From DATBLQ01 sp036555325 (GTDB taxonomy: Bacteria > Pseudomonadota > Alphaproteobacteria > Rhizobiales > Aestuariivirgaceae), in assembly GCA_036555325.1 (NCBI GenBank), contig DATBLQ010000063.1, forward strand, positions 1 to 26,792: 26,792 nt of DNA, read 5' to 3'. Position numbers and translations under genes: made by a program. Under the pieces are notes generated by a model. That model had not been told where the DNA came from. It saw only the letters and a list, made by a program, of their open reading frames with translations, and did not search any database. This document shows positions 1-6,246 of this stretch, piece by piece; the stretch's first letter is position 1, and every line of letters starts with the position of its first letter.

Positions 1-242
1 CACATTGGCCGTGCTGGTAAGGGTGAGCGAAGTCACATAGAGCGTCGAGCCCAATACAAAAAAGCCGGCGCAGGCAACCATAGCCGTCGCGGGGATGGCG
101 AAGCGTCGGTGCCAATCCCGTCCATGGGCGGCAATCAAATAGACCAAAAGAAAGCTGCTCATCGACAGGCCGCGCCAGCAATTGATCTGCCAGCCGTCAA
201 GCGTGGGAGAAGCCGCACGAATATCCCGGCAAGGCTCCACTT
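1..242 (-). pseudogene. EamA/DMT-family permease, decayed 5' part (runs off the left edge)
   Basis: Reading leftwards from about 200, one frame gives a typical EamA/DMT pattern: a WQINCWRGL segment, a hydrophobic helix (SSFLLVYLIAA), a basic loop (HGRDWHRR), a second hydrophobic helix and the family-like end TLTSTANV at the window edge. The expected first-helix end, WSLAGIFVRLLPR, is present just upstream (about 239-201) but in another frame. Restoring one base near 196-200 would join the two as LLPR-LDGWQINCWRG. Upstream of WSLAG the reading frame stays open but is not hydrophobic, and no convincing start codon or ribosome site is seen. I infer a frameshifted, 5'-damaged gene. A sequencing error, or translation from GTG 240 without the first helix, is possible. 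DMT proteins are inner-membrane carriers of small metabolites; the substrate here cannot be guessed. Confidence 0.55.
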
Positions 243-245
243 TAT

Positions 246-525
246 GGGGGCCCCACGTCCAAGAGATATCGCCGATGTGATCTGACTGGAGGCATCGGGG
301 ATGCACCTGTCTGTCGCTGTCGATCCAGTGAAAGAGTCCGATGGGTCCCCAGGTCAAGCTCTGTGAGAGGTTTTTCCAGCAAACAAGAGTCTGCTCTGGC
401 GAGGTCTCTTGCTGGACCAAGCGACTGCGCGGTCCGCTGTTCCATCCTCTGCGAACCGCAGCCGGGAGCCACAGCCTCACGCGCCACAGTGGAGCAAAAA
501 AATTGCTCCGAATGAAAATTCATTA
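246..525. other. Gene-free stretch
   Basis: No supported coding region on either strand. Short open frames here have no recognisable domains and no convincing ribosome sites. The only visible structure is the pair of inverted repeats at 491-524, listed separately. Confidence 0.5.
491..524. repeat. Two adjacent inverted repeats
   Basis: GGAGCAA (491-497) and TTGCTCC (503-509) form a perfect 7-base inverted repeat around five A residues. Directly after it, AATGAA (511-516) and TTCATT (519-524) form a second one with a 2-base centre. They lie just upstream of a possible promoter for the decarboxylase leader. There is no T-tract, so a terminator is unlikely; a protein-binding site is one option. 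The function is unknown. Confidence 0.4.
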
Positions 526-556
526 TTGAATCTGAAAAGAGAATCTCGCATATAGC
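526..556 (+). promoter_or_regulatory. Possible sigma-70-type promoter for the decarboxylase leader
   Basis: TTGAAT (526-531) matches a -35 element. CATATA (549-554) lies 17 bases downstream and TATAGC (551-556) 19 bases downstream as possible -10 elements in a locally AT-rich stretch. Transcription would begin near 562 and give a leader of about 385 bases before the decarboxylase start. The match to consensus is only partial. Confidence 0.3.
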
Positions 557-559
557 ACT

Positions 560-947
560 TGCCCAAAGTCGCACGTGCCTGTGGGCGTCCACCGCTTCTC
601 CCAAGAGTGAGATCAGCGGTCAGGTGCAAACGGCCAAGAGCCGTTGGTGGTTTCAACAGAAGCCGCGGACGCCTTGAAGCAACGACGGTGCGGGCTTTTT
701 CGGTCTCAAGCTAGTCAGTCTAACGATTGGCGATACTGAAGAGGCACACCATCTTTGCCGGCAGTGCGGTTGGAGCATCTCCCACCAAGCCAAGGCAGCA
801 GTAAGACAGGAAGCAGCGAGGAGCAGCAACCTGTCGGCGTTTCGGTCGGTCTGTCCGTCCCAGACGGGCGCCGCGAGTCCACTTAACGGTGGTTCCGCTG
901 CAGCAGGATCGACTCTGGAGCAAACTTGTTTTGGAGGAGGTCGCAAA
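560..947 (+). promoter_or_regulatory. Structured 5' leader of the ornithine decarboxylase gene, candidate speF leader RNA
   Basis: The roughly 390 bases before the decarboxylase carry no supported gene but many hairpins: AACGGC/GCCGTT (629-634 and 640-645, 5-base loop); GGTTGGAG/CTCCCACC (768-775 and 779-786, one mismatch); GACAGG/CCTGTC (805-810 and 830-835); and two competing stems, GTCTG/CAGAC (849-853 and 861-865) versus CCGTC/GACGG (855-859 and 863-867). The last two cannot form together. Alphaproteobacteria are known to carry a long conserved RNA motif (speF) upstream of ornithine decarboxylase genes, and the position and length here fit. I recognise the context, not the exact consensus. 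The leader ends in a strong ribosome site, GGAGGAGG, 8 bases before ATG 948. Confidence 0.45.
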
Positions 948-2081
948 ATGGCCACTCAACGAATTCTGGAATTTCTTGGCACCCGCCGTCCCGAGGGGCC
1001 GTGCCTGGTTATCGATCTCGACGTCGTGCGCGACAACTATCTGTCGTTTGTTCGCGCCATGCCGGCGACCCGCATTTTCTATGCGGTGAAGGCCAATCCG
1101 GCGCCTGAAATCCTTTCCCTGCTTGCAGGGCTTGGATCCTGCTTTGACACGGCTTCTGTGCCGGAAATTGAGATGGCGCTGGCAGCAGGCGCGACGCCGG
1201 ATCGGATCTCCTTTGGCAACACCATAAAAAAGGAGCGTGATGTCGCACGGGCTCACGAGCTCGGCGTCACGCTTTATGCTGTGGATTGCATCGAGGAGGT
1301 GCAAAAGATCGCCCGTGCCGCTCCTGGCGCGCGGGTGTTCTGCCGAATCCTGACCGACGGGCAGGGTGCCGAATGGCCACTGTCACGCAAGTTTGGATGT
1401 GTGCCGGAGATGGCGATCGAGGTTTTGGAACTTGCCCATAAGCTCGGGCTCGAAGCCTACGGCGTGTCTTTCCACGTTGGTTCGCAGCAGACGCAGCTCT
1501 CCGCCTGGGAGCGGGCGCTCAAACAGGCGGCGAGAATTTTCCGAGCGCTGGGTGAACGCGGCATAACGCTCTCCATGGTCAACCTCGGCGGAGGCTTTCC
1601 GGCACGCTATCTGAAGGATGTTCCCAAGGTGGCGCGCTATGGCGATGCCATCCAAAAGGGGCTTGCCAAGCATTTCGGCAATGCTCTTCCCGAGACGATC
1701 ATCGAGCCGGGCCGCGGCCTCGTGGGCGACGCCGGGGTTATCAAGGCGGAAGTCGTGCTTGTCGCGAAGAAGCAGCGCGATGATGACAAGCGCTGGGTGT
1801 TTCTCGACATCGGCAAGTTCGGTGGCCTGGCCGAGACCATGGAGGAAGCTATCCGCTACCCCATCACCACTCAGCGTGACGATGATCCAAAATCGTCTTG
1901 TATCGTCGCTGGTCCAACCTGTGACAGCGCGGATGTGCTTTACGAAAAGAAGCCTTATGACCTGCCGATCACCTTGACCGTGGGCGATGAGGTGCTGATC
2001 GAAACCGCCGGTGCCTACACGACCACCTATTCAACTGTCGCCTTCAACGGCTTCGCGCCGCTGAAAGCTTACGTCATCTGA
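948..2081 (+). CDS. odc: PLP-dependent ornithine (or lysine/ornithine) decarboxylase, fold type III
   Basis: A cytoplasmic pyridoxal-phosphate enzyme that decarboxylates ornithine to putrescine (or lysine to cadaverine), the first step of polyamine synthesis. At 377 residues it has the size of the eukaryotic-like group-IV bacterial decarboxylases. Visible landmarks are the PLP lysine K48 in FYAVKANP, H176 in SFHVGSQQ, the glycine loop GGGFP (214-218), the PLP-phosphate motif EPGRG (253-257) and the C-terminal catalytic cysteine C325 in GPTCDSAD, which completes the active site across the dimer. The start at 948 is set by GGAGGAGG 8 bases upstream. A long structured leader precedes it and an acetyltransferase gene follows after 27 bases, probably in the same transcript. 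Ornithine is the more likely substrate, but lysine or dual use cannot be excluded from sequence. Confidence 0.93.
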   Translation: MATQRILEFLGTRRPEGPCLVIDLDVVRDNYLSFVRAMPATRIFYAVKANPAPEILSLLAGLGSCFDTASVPEIEMALAAGATPDRISFGNTIKKERDVARAHELGVTLYAVDCIEEVQKIARAAPGARVFCRILTDGQGAEWPLSRKFGCVPEMAIEVLELAHKLGLEAYGVSFHVGSQQTQLSAWERALKQAARIFRALGERGITLSMVNLGGGFPARYLKDVPKVARYGDAIQKGLAKHFGNALPETIIEPGRGLVGDAGVIKAEVVLVAKKQRDDDKRWVFLDIGKFGGLAETMEEAIRYPITTQRDDDPKSSCIVAGPTCDSADVLYEKKPYDLPITLTVGDEVLIETAGAYTTTYSTVAFNGFAPLKAYVI

Positions 2082-2108
2082 AACCGGTCGTCGGGTGGAG
2101 TACGTAAG

Positions 2109-2660
2109 ATGGTGACGATCAGACAAGAAGGTCACGCCGACCGGGCGGCGCGGGAGGAACTTCTCAACCGGGTGTTTGGGAAGGCGAGGTTTCTCAAGAC
2201 CTGCGAACAGCTCCGTTATGGCCGGCTTCCCTCTCCCGGGCTCTCCTTCGGCGCCTATGTCGGTCGCCGGCTCGTTGGAACGCTGCGGATGTGGGATATT
2301 ATTGCCGGAGCGGCTGGGAGGTCGTTGCTCCTCGGTCCTCTCGCGGTGGCGCCTGAAATGCAGGGCAGAGGCATCGGGTCCGACCTCATCCGGCATGCCA
2401 TTCACGAGGCTACGCTGTCGGGGCACGAGTCGGTTTTGCTTGTCGGCGATGCGCCCTATTACCGCCGCTTTGGCTTTTCCGCCGCCCAGACTGGGGGGCT
2501 AGTTCTGCCGGGACCGGTTGAGAGAGCGCGATTTCAGGGCCTGGAATTGCGACAGGGCGCGCTTGCGAACGCCAGTGGGCTGGTTGTGCCGGCCGGGCAA
2601 GCCATCGTTCCGGCCCGTAACGCGGAAAGCAGCAGGATTGAATCTGCCCGGGTTCATTGA
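2109..2660 (+). CDS. GNAT-family N-acetyltransferase (YhbS-like)
   Basis: A 183-residue acyltransferase of the GNAT fold that transfers an acetyl group from acetyl-CoA to an amine. The hallmark acetyl-CoA pyrophosphate loop is visible as QGRGIG (residues 85-90), preceded by the beta-strand LLLGPLAVAPE. The segment YYRRFGF (near 118-124) and the C-terminal half resemble the YhbS type. The gene starts 27 bases after the decarboxylase stop with GGTGGAG upstream, so co-transcription is likely. A role in acetylating a polyamine or amino acid is a reasonable guess from context only. Its stop lies 5 bases from the stop of convergent pqqE, leaving no room for a terminator. Confidence 0.85.
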   Translation: MVTIRQEGHADRAAREELLNRVFGKARFLKTCEQLRYGRLPSPGLSFGAYVGRRLVGTLRMWDIIAGAAGRSLLLGPLAVAPEMQGRGIGSDLIRHAIHEATLSGHESVLLVGDAPYYRRFGFSAAQTGGLVLPGPVERARFQGLELRQGALANASGLVVPAGQAIVPARNAESSRIESARVH

Positions 2661-2665
2661 CTGAG

Positions 2666-3754
2666 TCATGCCTCGATCCGTCGGTAGCGGAAGGAATCGA
2701 TCGACGCCGCGGCGTCCTCAGCGGCGCGGCTGCGCAGGGCCGCATTGAAAGGCGAAAGCGAGCAGGCGGGATCCGCCTGACGTGCCGAACCCGTGATTGC
2801 CAGCGCCTGGCATCGGCAACCGCCTCTGCACGACACTTTGCGATCGCAGCTTATGCAGGGTTCTTCCATCCAGTCGAGATCGCGGTACGCATTGAATGCC
2901 GCCGACGAGTGCCAAATCTCGGCGAGCGACCGGTCTTTGACGTTCTCAAAGGTGAGTTCGGGGATTGTCTCCGCAGCATGGCAGGGAAGAACCTTGCCCG
3001 ACGGCGTGATATTCAGGGCGCGTGAGGCCCAGCCGCCCATGCAGGCTTTTGGATAGCGCGCATAGTAATCGGGAACGACGGTGTCTATCACGATACGACC
3101 GGCGTGGACCGTGCGAAGGCGTTCAACGAGTGCCGCGGCCTCCTTCACCTGTTCGTGAGTGGGCATCAGCGCCGCCCGATTCAACAGTGCCCATCCATAA
3201 TATTGAGTGTGTGCTATTTCGATCCGCCGCGCCCCCATCGCGATCGCAAGATCCACCATTCGTTCGATCGAAGCTATGTTTTGCCGATGGATCACAGCGT
3301 TGATGGTCAAAGGCAAACCGGCCTTTACCACGGCCTCGCCAGTTTTGAGTTTTCGTTCGTGGCCGCCGTGGAAGCCTCCGAGTTGATCGGCATTTACCGG
3401 ATCTATGTCCTGCAGGCTCAGCTGAACGTGATCGAGCCCCGCATCGACGAGCGCCCTGAGCTTGGTCGTGTCGAGCAAGACGCCGGAGGTGATCAGGTTC
3501 GTGTAGAGACCGAGCTTGGCGCAATGATCGACCAGTTCAACAAGATCGGCCCGAACAGTCGGCTCGCCACCCGACAGGTGCAGTTGCAGAACCCCAAGAT
3601 CGTCGGCTTCCGAAAAGACCCTCTTCCAGGTTTCGGTGTCGAGCTCCGCCGAGCGCCGCTCAAGATGCAAGGGGTTAGAGCAATAAGGGCACTGCAGAGG
3701 ACAGCGGTGAGTCAGCTCTGCAAGGAGGCCTATGGGCAGGGACGGCGCGTTCAT
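2666..3754 (-). CDS. pqqE: PqqE, radical SAM enzyme of PQQ synthesis (PqqA peptide cyclase)
   Basis: PqqE uses S-adenosylmethionine and iron-sulfur clusters to form the carbon-carbon crosslink between the Glu and Tyr side chains of the PqqA peptide, the first chemical step to pyrroloquinoline quinone. The 362 residues show the radical-SAM motif C18-x3-C22-x2-C25 (HRCPLQCPYC), the SAM-contact motif SGGEP (61-65), and a C-terminal SPASM-type cysteine set (KACMGGW, VLPCHA, EEPCISCDRKVSCRGGCRC and a later Cys) for auxiliary clusters. It is last in the pqqABCDE order, and its ATG overlaps the pqqD stop by 4 bases (3751-3754), implying translational coupling. PqqE needs PqqD as peptide chaperone, which fits the overlap. 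Confidence 0.97.
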   Translation of the reverse strand: MNAPSLPIGLLAELTHRCPLQCPYCSNPLHLERRSAELDTETWKRVFSEADDLGVLQLHLSGGEPTVRADLVELVDHCAKLGLYTNLITSGVLLDTTKLRALVDAGLDHVQLSLQDIDPVNADQLGGFHGGHERKLKTGEAVVKAGLPLTINAVIHRQNIASIERMVDLAIAMGARRIEIAHTQYYGWALLNRAALMPTHEQVKEAAALVERLRTVHAGRIVIDTVVPDYYARYPKACMGGWASRALNITPSGKVLPCHAAETIPELTFENVKDRSLAEIWHSSAAFNAYRDLDWMEEPCISCDRKVSCRGGCRCQALAITGSARQADPACSLSPFNAALRSRAAEDAAASIDSFRYRRIEA

Positions 3755-4038
3755 AAGTCGATTACACGCTTTTCGACGAAATCGCTCAGGAAAGCCGCGA
3801 CATCGCTACGAACATCATCCAGGCCGGCATCGAATGTCGAAGCCAGATCTACCGCAATCTGCCGCACCGTCGAACTTCCATTGCAGCGGCGTAATATTTC
3901 CACACCGATATCATCGATTTCGAATATTCGCTCCGGCGCCAGCAAAACCCATCGTCCCCGCAGTCGGTCTTCTCGCAGGCGCACGCCTCGTGGCAGTCGA
4001 GGTATTAGCTCATCGGCAATTTCACGAAAGGCGGTCAT
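3751..4038 (-). CDS. pqqD: PqqD, PqqA-binding chaperone of PQQ synthesis
   Basis: A small cytoplasmic protein (95 residues, normal for the family) that binds the PqqA peptide and presents it to PqqE; it is a founding member of the RiPP recognition element fold. Visible family features are the LPRGVRLREDRLRGRWVLLAPE beta region (about 15-36) and the helical segment with GVEILRRCNGSSTVRQIA. It overlaps the upstream pqqC stop by ATGA (4035-4038) and the downstream pqqE start by ATGA (3751-3754). It is a free-standing PqqD, not fused to PqqC as in some methylotrophs. Confidence 0.95.
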   Translation of the reverse strand: MTAFREIADELIPRLPRGVRLREDRLRGRWVLLAPERIFEIDDIGVEILRRCNGSSTVRQIAVDLASTFDAGLDDVRSDVAAFLSDFVEKRVIDL

Positions 4039-4769
4039 GCGATCTGAGGCTTGAATGCCCCCGGCGGCAGAAACGCTGGCGACACATAGGCGTAGTAAAG
4101 CGCGTCAAGCTGGCTCCAGAGCACCGAGCATTTGAACTCCAGCGCTCCAGTCGCCGCTTTCTGATCTTCGATTGTTCGAGCCTCTCGTTTGACGTAAGTC
4201 AACGCAAAATCGGCATCGCGAGGAGCTTGCGTCAGCCGTCGGTCGAAATATTCAAGTACCCTGCGATCCAAAAAATCATAGTTGGCTAGCATACTGCTCA
4301 CCCTTTCGCTGATCGCGGCGCGGGAAAACATTTCGGTTAGCGAGGAGGCGATTGCTTCAAGCAAGCTTCGCTCGCGTACGAAGTGAATGTAAGCCTCTAC
4401 GGCAAATCGCGTGCCCGGCAAGATGCCGCGTGTCGATTTCACATAGTCACGGTCGAGCCCAAGCCCGTCGGTCAACGCGATCCAGCGGGTGATGCCACCC
4501 TCGTCACGACTGTCGCCATCATGATCGATGATGCGCTGCCGCCAAGCCCGGCGCAAGTCGATGTCGTTCATTCGCGACATTATGGCGGCATCCTTAATCG
4601 GTATCATGGCTTGATAGTAGTAACGATTGAGCGCCCATGCCTGCAGCTGCTGTTTGGACAGCTTGCCGGCGTTCATGAGAAGATGGAAGGGATGTCGATT
4701 GTGATAGCGTTCCTCGCCGATCTGCCTCAGTCGTTCTTCAAGCTGGTGTGGCGTCAAAGGTGCGTTCAC
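4035..4769 (-). CDS. pqqC: PqqC, cofactor-free oxidase for the last step of PQQ synthesis
   Basis: PqqC closes the ring and carries out the eight-electron oxidation of the late intermediate AHQQ to PQQ with O2 and no metal or cofactor. The protein has the TenA/haem-oxygenase-like all-helical fold. I place the start at GTG 4769, giving 244 residues beginning VNAPLTPHQLEERL as in known PqqC proteins. This GTG overlaps the pqqB stop as GTGA (4766-4769), with GGAG about 14 bases upstream. An ATG at 4895 in the same frame would add 42 residues lying inside pqqB and unlike the family. Family-typical stretches include YHNRHPFHLLMNAGKL, QAWALNRYYYQ, the IIDHDGD segment and DALYYAYV near the end. Confidence 0.95.
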   Translation of the reverse strand: MNAPLTPHQLEERLRQIGEERYHNRHPFHLLMNAGKLSKQQLQAWALNRYYYQAMIPIKDAAIMSRMNDIDLRRAWRQRIIDHDGDSRDEGGITRWIALTDGLGLDRDYVKSTRGILPGTRFAVEAYIHFVRERSLLEAIASSLTEMFSRAAISERVSSMLANYDFLDRRVLEYFDRRLTQAPRDADFALTYVKREARTIEDQKAATGALEFKCSVLWSQLDALYYAYVSPAFLPPGAFKPQIA

Positions 4770-5668
4770 AGCGAGATCTCGTCTCCATCTCTGGGTATCG
4801 TCCAACCGGCCGCTTCTGCCAGCTTCCGCTCTGGTGAATTTTCGCAATTGAGCGGATTGGTGTTGTTGATGTGCACAAAATAGCGCCGACGACAAGACAA
4901 ACCCTTGAAGGCAGCGATAGACCCGTCCCGACCCCAGATAGGCATGTGACCCATCTGGCGGCCGGTTTTTTGACCAGCCGCAGTGCGGATCAGCTCATCG
5001 TCCGTCCACAAGGTTCCATCCAAGAACAATATATCGACCGCAGCGATGGCGCTACGCACACGATCGTTTGCACCGGCGCATGACGGTATGTAAGCAATCG
5101 ACCTATCGTTGGAATCGCTGAGGCGGAGACCGAGTGTAAACGCCTCGCTGCTGTTCGCTTCCGTACTCGTCTTTTCCAGGTAGAGCGGCACCTTTCCCGG
5201 AACGTGGAACGCGACGACCTTCAACCCCCCTGGCAGCTTAACCGGTTGATTCTCGAGCAGCGGGCACTTCACCACCAAGTCCTTATCAAGCACGTTGAAA
5301 ACGGAATTCTTGGCAATCACCTCCAGCACGGGAGGAGGGGCATGGAGATCGAAACGGGCCTGTTCGCGGAGCGACAGCAAACCGCCGATATGATCGACAT
5401 CCCCACCGCTCAACACCACTGCCCGGATTGGACTCCCACGCGGATTGCCGCACGGGTGCAGCGATGGAGTAGCACCAATTTGCTCCCGGATATCCGGCGA
5501 ACAGTTGAGCAACACCCAGTTCTCCCCATCGCCAGATGCTGCCAAGGCGGATTGGGTGCGACGGGAAACGTCGCCATGTTGCTGCCAATATCGCAAACAG
5601 AAGAAGCAGCGACAATTCCATTGTGGAAAGCCGCCGCCCGCCGCAGATCCGAGTACGATGATTTTCAA
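4766..5668 (-). CDS. pqqB: PqqB, metallo-beta-lactamase-fold protein of PQQ synthesis
   Basis: A 300-residue metallo-beta-lactamase-fold protein implicated in the hydroxylation step of PQQ synthesis on the crosslinked Glu-Tyr intermediate. The N-terminal LGSAAGGGFPQWNC, the cysteine-rich stretch CRCFFC and the metal-site segment GGDVDHIGGL identify it. The start is TTG 5668, preceded by AGAGG four bases upstream; no ATG or GTG occurs in frame back to the pqqA stop, with which it is in phase. The gap to pqqA is 36 bases. The weak start codon could set a low PqqB level relative to the peptide precursor. Its stop overlaps the pqqC start (GTGA). Confidence 0.95.
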   Translation of the reverse strand: MKIIVLGSAAGGGFPQWNCRCFFCLRYWQQHGDVSRRTQSALAASGDGENWVLLNCSPDIREQIGATPSLHPCGNPRGSPIRAVVLSGGDVDHIGGLLSLREQARFDLHAPPPVLEVIAKNSVFNVLDKDLVVKCPLLENQPVKLPGGLKVVAFHVPGKVPLYLEKTSTEANSSEAFTLGLRLSDSNDRSIAYIPSCAGANDRVRSAIAAVDILFLDGTLWTDDELIRTAAGQKTGRQMGHMPIWGRDGSIAAFKGLSCRRRYFVHINNTNPLNCENSPERKLAEAAGWTIPRDGDEISL

Positions 5669-5704
5669 TGGCCTCTGGTCAGCGTTGTGACCAGTTTCCG
5701 TCTC

Positions 5705-5782
5705 CTACAAGATTGCAGGGAAATAATCGTTTATTTCCAAACCGACGCAAACCTCTTTGACTTTTGGCCTTTTCCAGCGCAT
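5705..5782 (-). CDS. pqqA: PqqA, 25-residue precursor peptide of PQQ
   Basis: A very short gene encoding the ribosomal peptide whose Glu and Tyr side chains become PQQ. The 25 residues begin MRWKRPKVKEV, continue with CVGLEINDY and end FPAIL. The defining E-x3-Y motif is E16-I-N-D-Y20, and the placement of a small, positively charged N-terminus and VGLE before it matches known PqqA peptides. ATG 5782 has a purine-rich ribosome site (GGAG/AGG) just upstream; the stop is TAG at 5705-5707. It lies directly in front of pqqB in the canonical order. A possible promoter sits 38 bases upstream. Such a small gene is easily missed by automated calling. Confidence 0.95.
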   Translation of the reverse strand: MRWKRPKVKEVCVGLEINDYFPAIL

Positions 5783-5819
5783 TTCCTGATCTCCGTTTCC
5801 TCTCACTGCATGTCGTGGA

Positions 5820-5848
5820 ATTTTACACTCAATCGGATCGGGGAGCAA
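5820..5848 (-). promoter_or_regulatory. Candidate sigma-70 promoter for pqqABCDE
   Basis: Read on the minus strand, TTGCTC (5848-5843) and TAAAAT (5825-5820) are separated by exactly 17 bases, close to a vegetative promoter. Transcription would start near 5813, about 30 bases before pqqA. This would allow PQQ synthesis to be expressed separately from the upstream dehydrogenase and cytochrome genes. Confidence 0.45.
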
Positions 5849-5862
5849 CGCTTCTCGATCTG

Positions 5863-6192
5863 CTATTTGGGCATCTCGACGCTAATCTTGAGGCTTGAAT
5901 ACCACGACACGAGGTCGCGGATGTCTTCGTCACTTAAACCTTGCGCGATGATCGACATCTGCTCGTGTTTTCGCTCGCCGCTGCGAAACGCCTTCAGCTG
6001 TTTTTCCAAATATAACGGGCTCTCCCCAGCGATGTGGGGAACGTCTGGGTTCACACCCATTCCGTTGACGCCATGGCAAACGGCGCATATGCGGGTGACC
6101 TTTTCGCGGCCGGCAACGGCTTGAGCTTGAGCTGATGGCACCACGAGCAAGCCAAGCATTGACACTCTTAGAGCCAGCGCAATAGCCTTCAT
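5863..6192 (-). CDS. Periplasmic class I c-type cytochrome (c553-like)
   Basis: A 109-residue exported monohaem cytochrome. An N-terminal signal (MKAIALALRVSMLGLLVVPSAQAQ) is followed by the haem site C36-A-V-C39-H40. The C-terminal half carries the sixth-ligand methionine M79 in EQMSIIAQGLSDEDI, a pattern typical of small class I cytochromes, and ends with a short helix. It lies 54 bases downstream of the dehydrogenase gene and 80 bases upstream of pqqA on the same strand. From this context I infer that it takes electrons from the quinoprotein dehydrogenase and passes them to the respiratory chain. The pairing is inferred, not shown. Confidence 0.9.
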   Translation of the reverse strand: MKAIALALRVSMLGLLVVPSAQAQAVAGREKVTRICAVCHGVNGMGVNPDVPHIAGESPLYLEKQLKAFRSGERKHEQMSIIAQGLSDEDIRDLVSWYSSLKISVEMPK

Positions 6193-6210
6193 CCAATGGC
6201 TCCGGTAGAG

Positions 6211-6239
6211 GCGCGGCCTCTCCGAAGAGAGCGCCGCGC
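6211..6239 (-). promoter_or_regulatory. Stable hairpin with UUCG loop between dehydrogenase and cytochrome genes
   Basis: On the minus strand, 8 bases after the dehydrogenase stop, GCGCGG (6239-6234) pairs with CCGCGC (6216-6211), and CTCTC (6231-6227) pairs with GAGAG (6222-6218) around a TTCG loop (6226-6223), with a small internal loop between the two stems. No T-tract follows, so it is not a standard Rho-independent terminator. It may protect the dehydrogenase mRNA 3' end or damp read-through into the cytochrome and pqq genes. Confidence 0.6.
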
Positions 6240-6246
6240 GATCAGC

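Noticed and set aside
3104..4054. Long plus-strand open frame opposite pqqE and pqqD
   Set aside because: It mirrors the strongly identified pqqE/pqqD genes, has no domain pattern and is Arg/Ser-rich as expected for an antisense frame in GC-rich DNA.
4770..4895. Upstream ATG for pqqC
   Set aside because: It would add 42 residues encoded inside pqqB and unlike PqqC; the GTG overlapping the pqqB stop fits the family N-terminus and the overlap pattern of the operon.
5204..6124. 306-codon plus-strand open frame opposite pqqB, pqqA and the cytochrome gene
   Set aside because: It spans three recognised minus-strand genes and their gaps and shows no family features.
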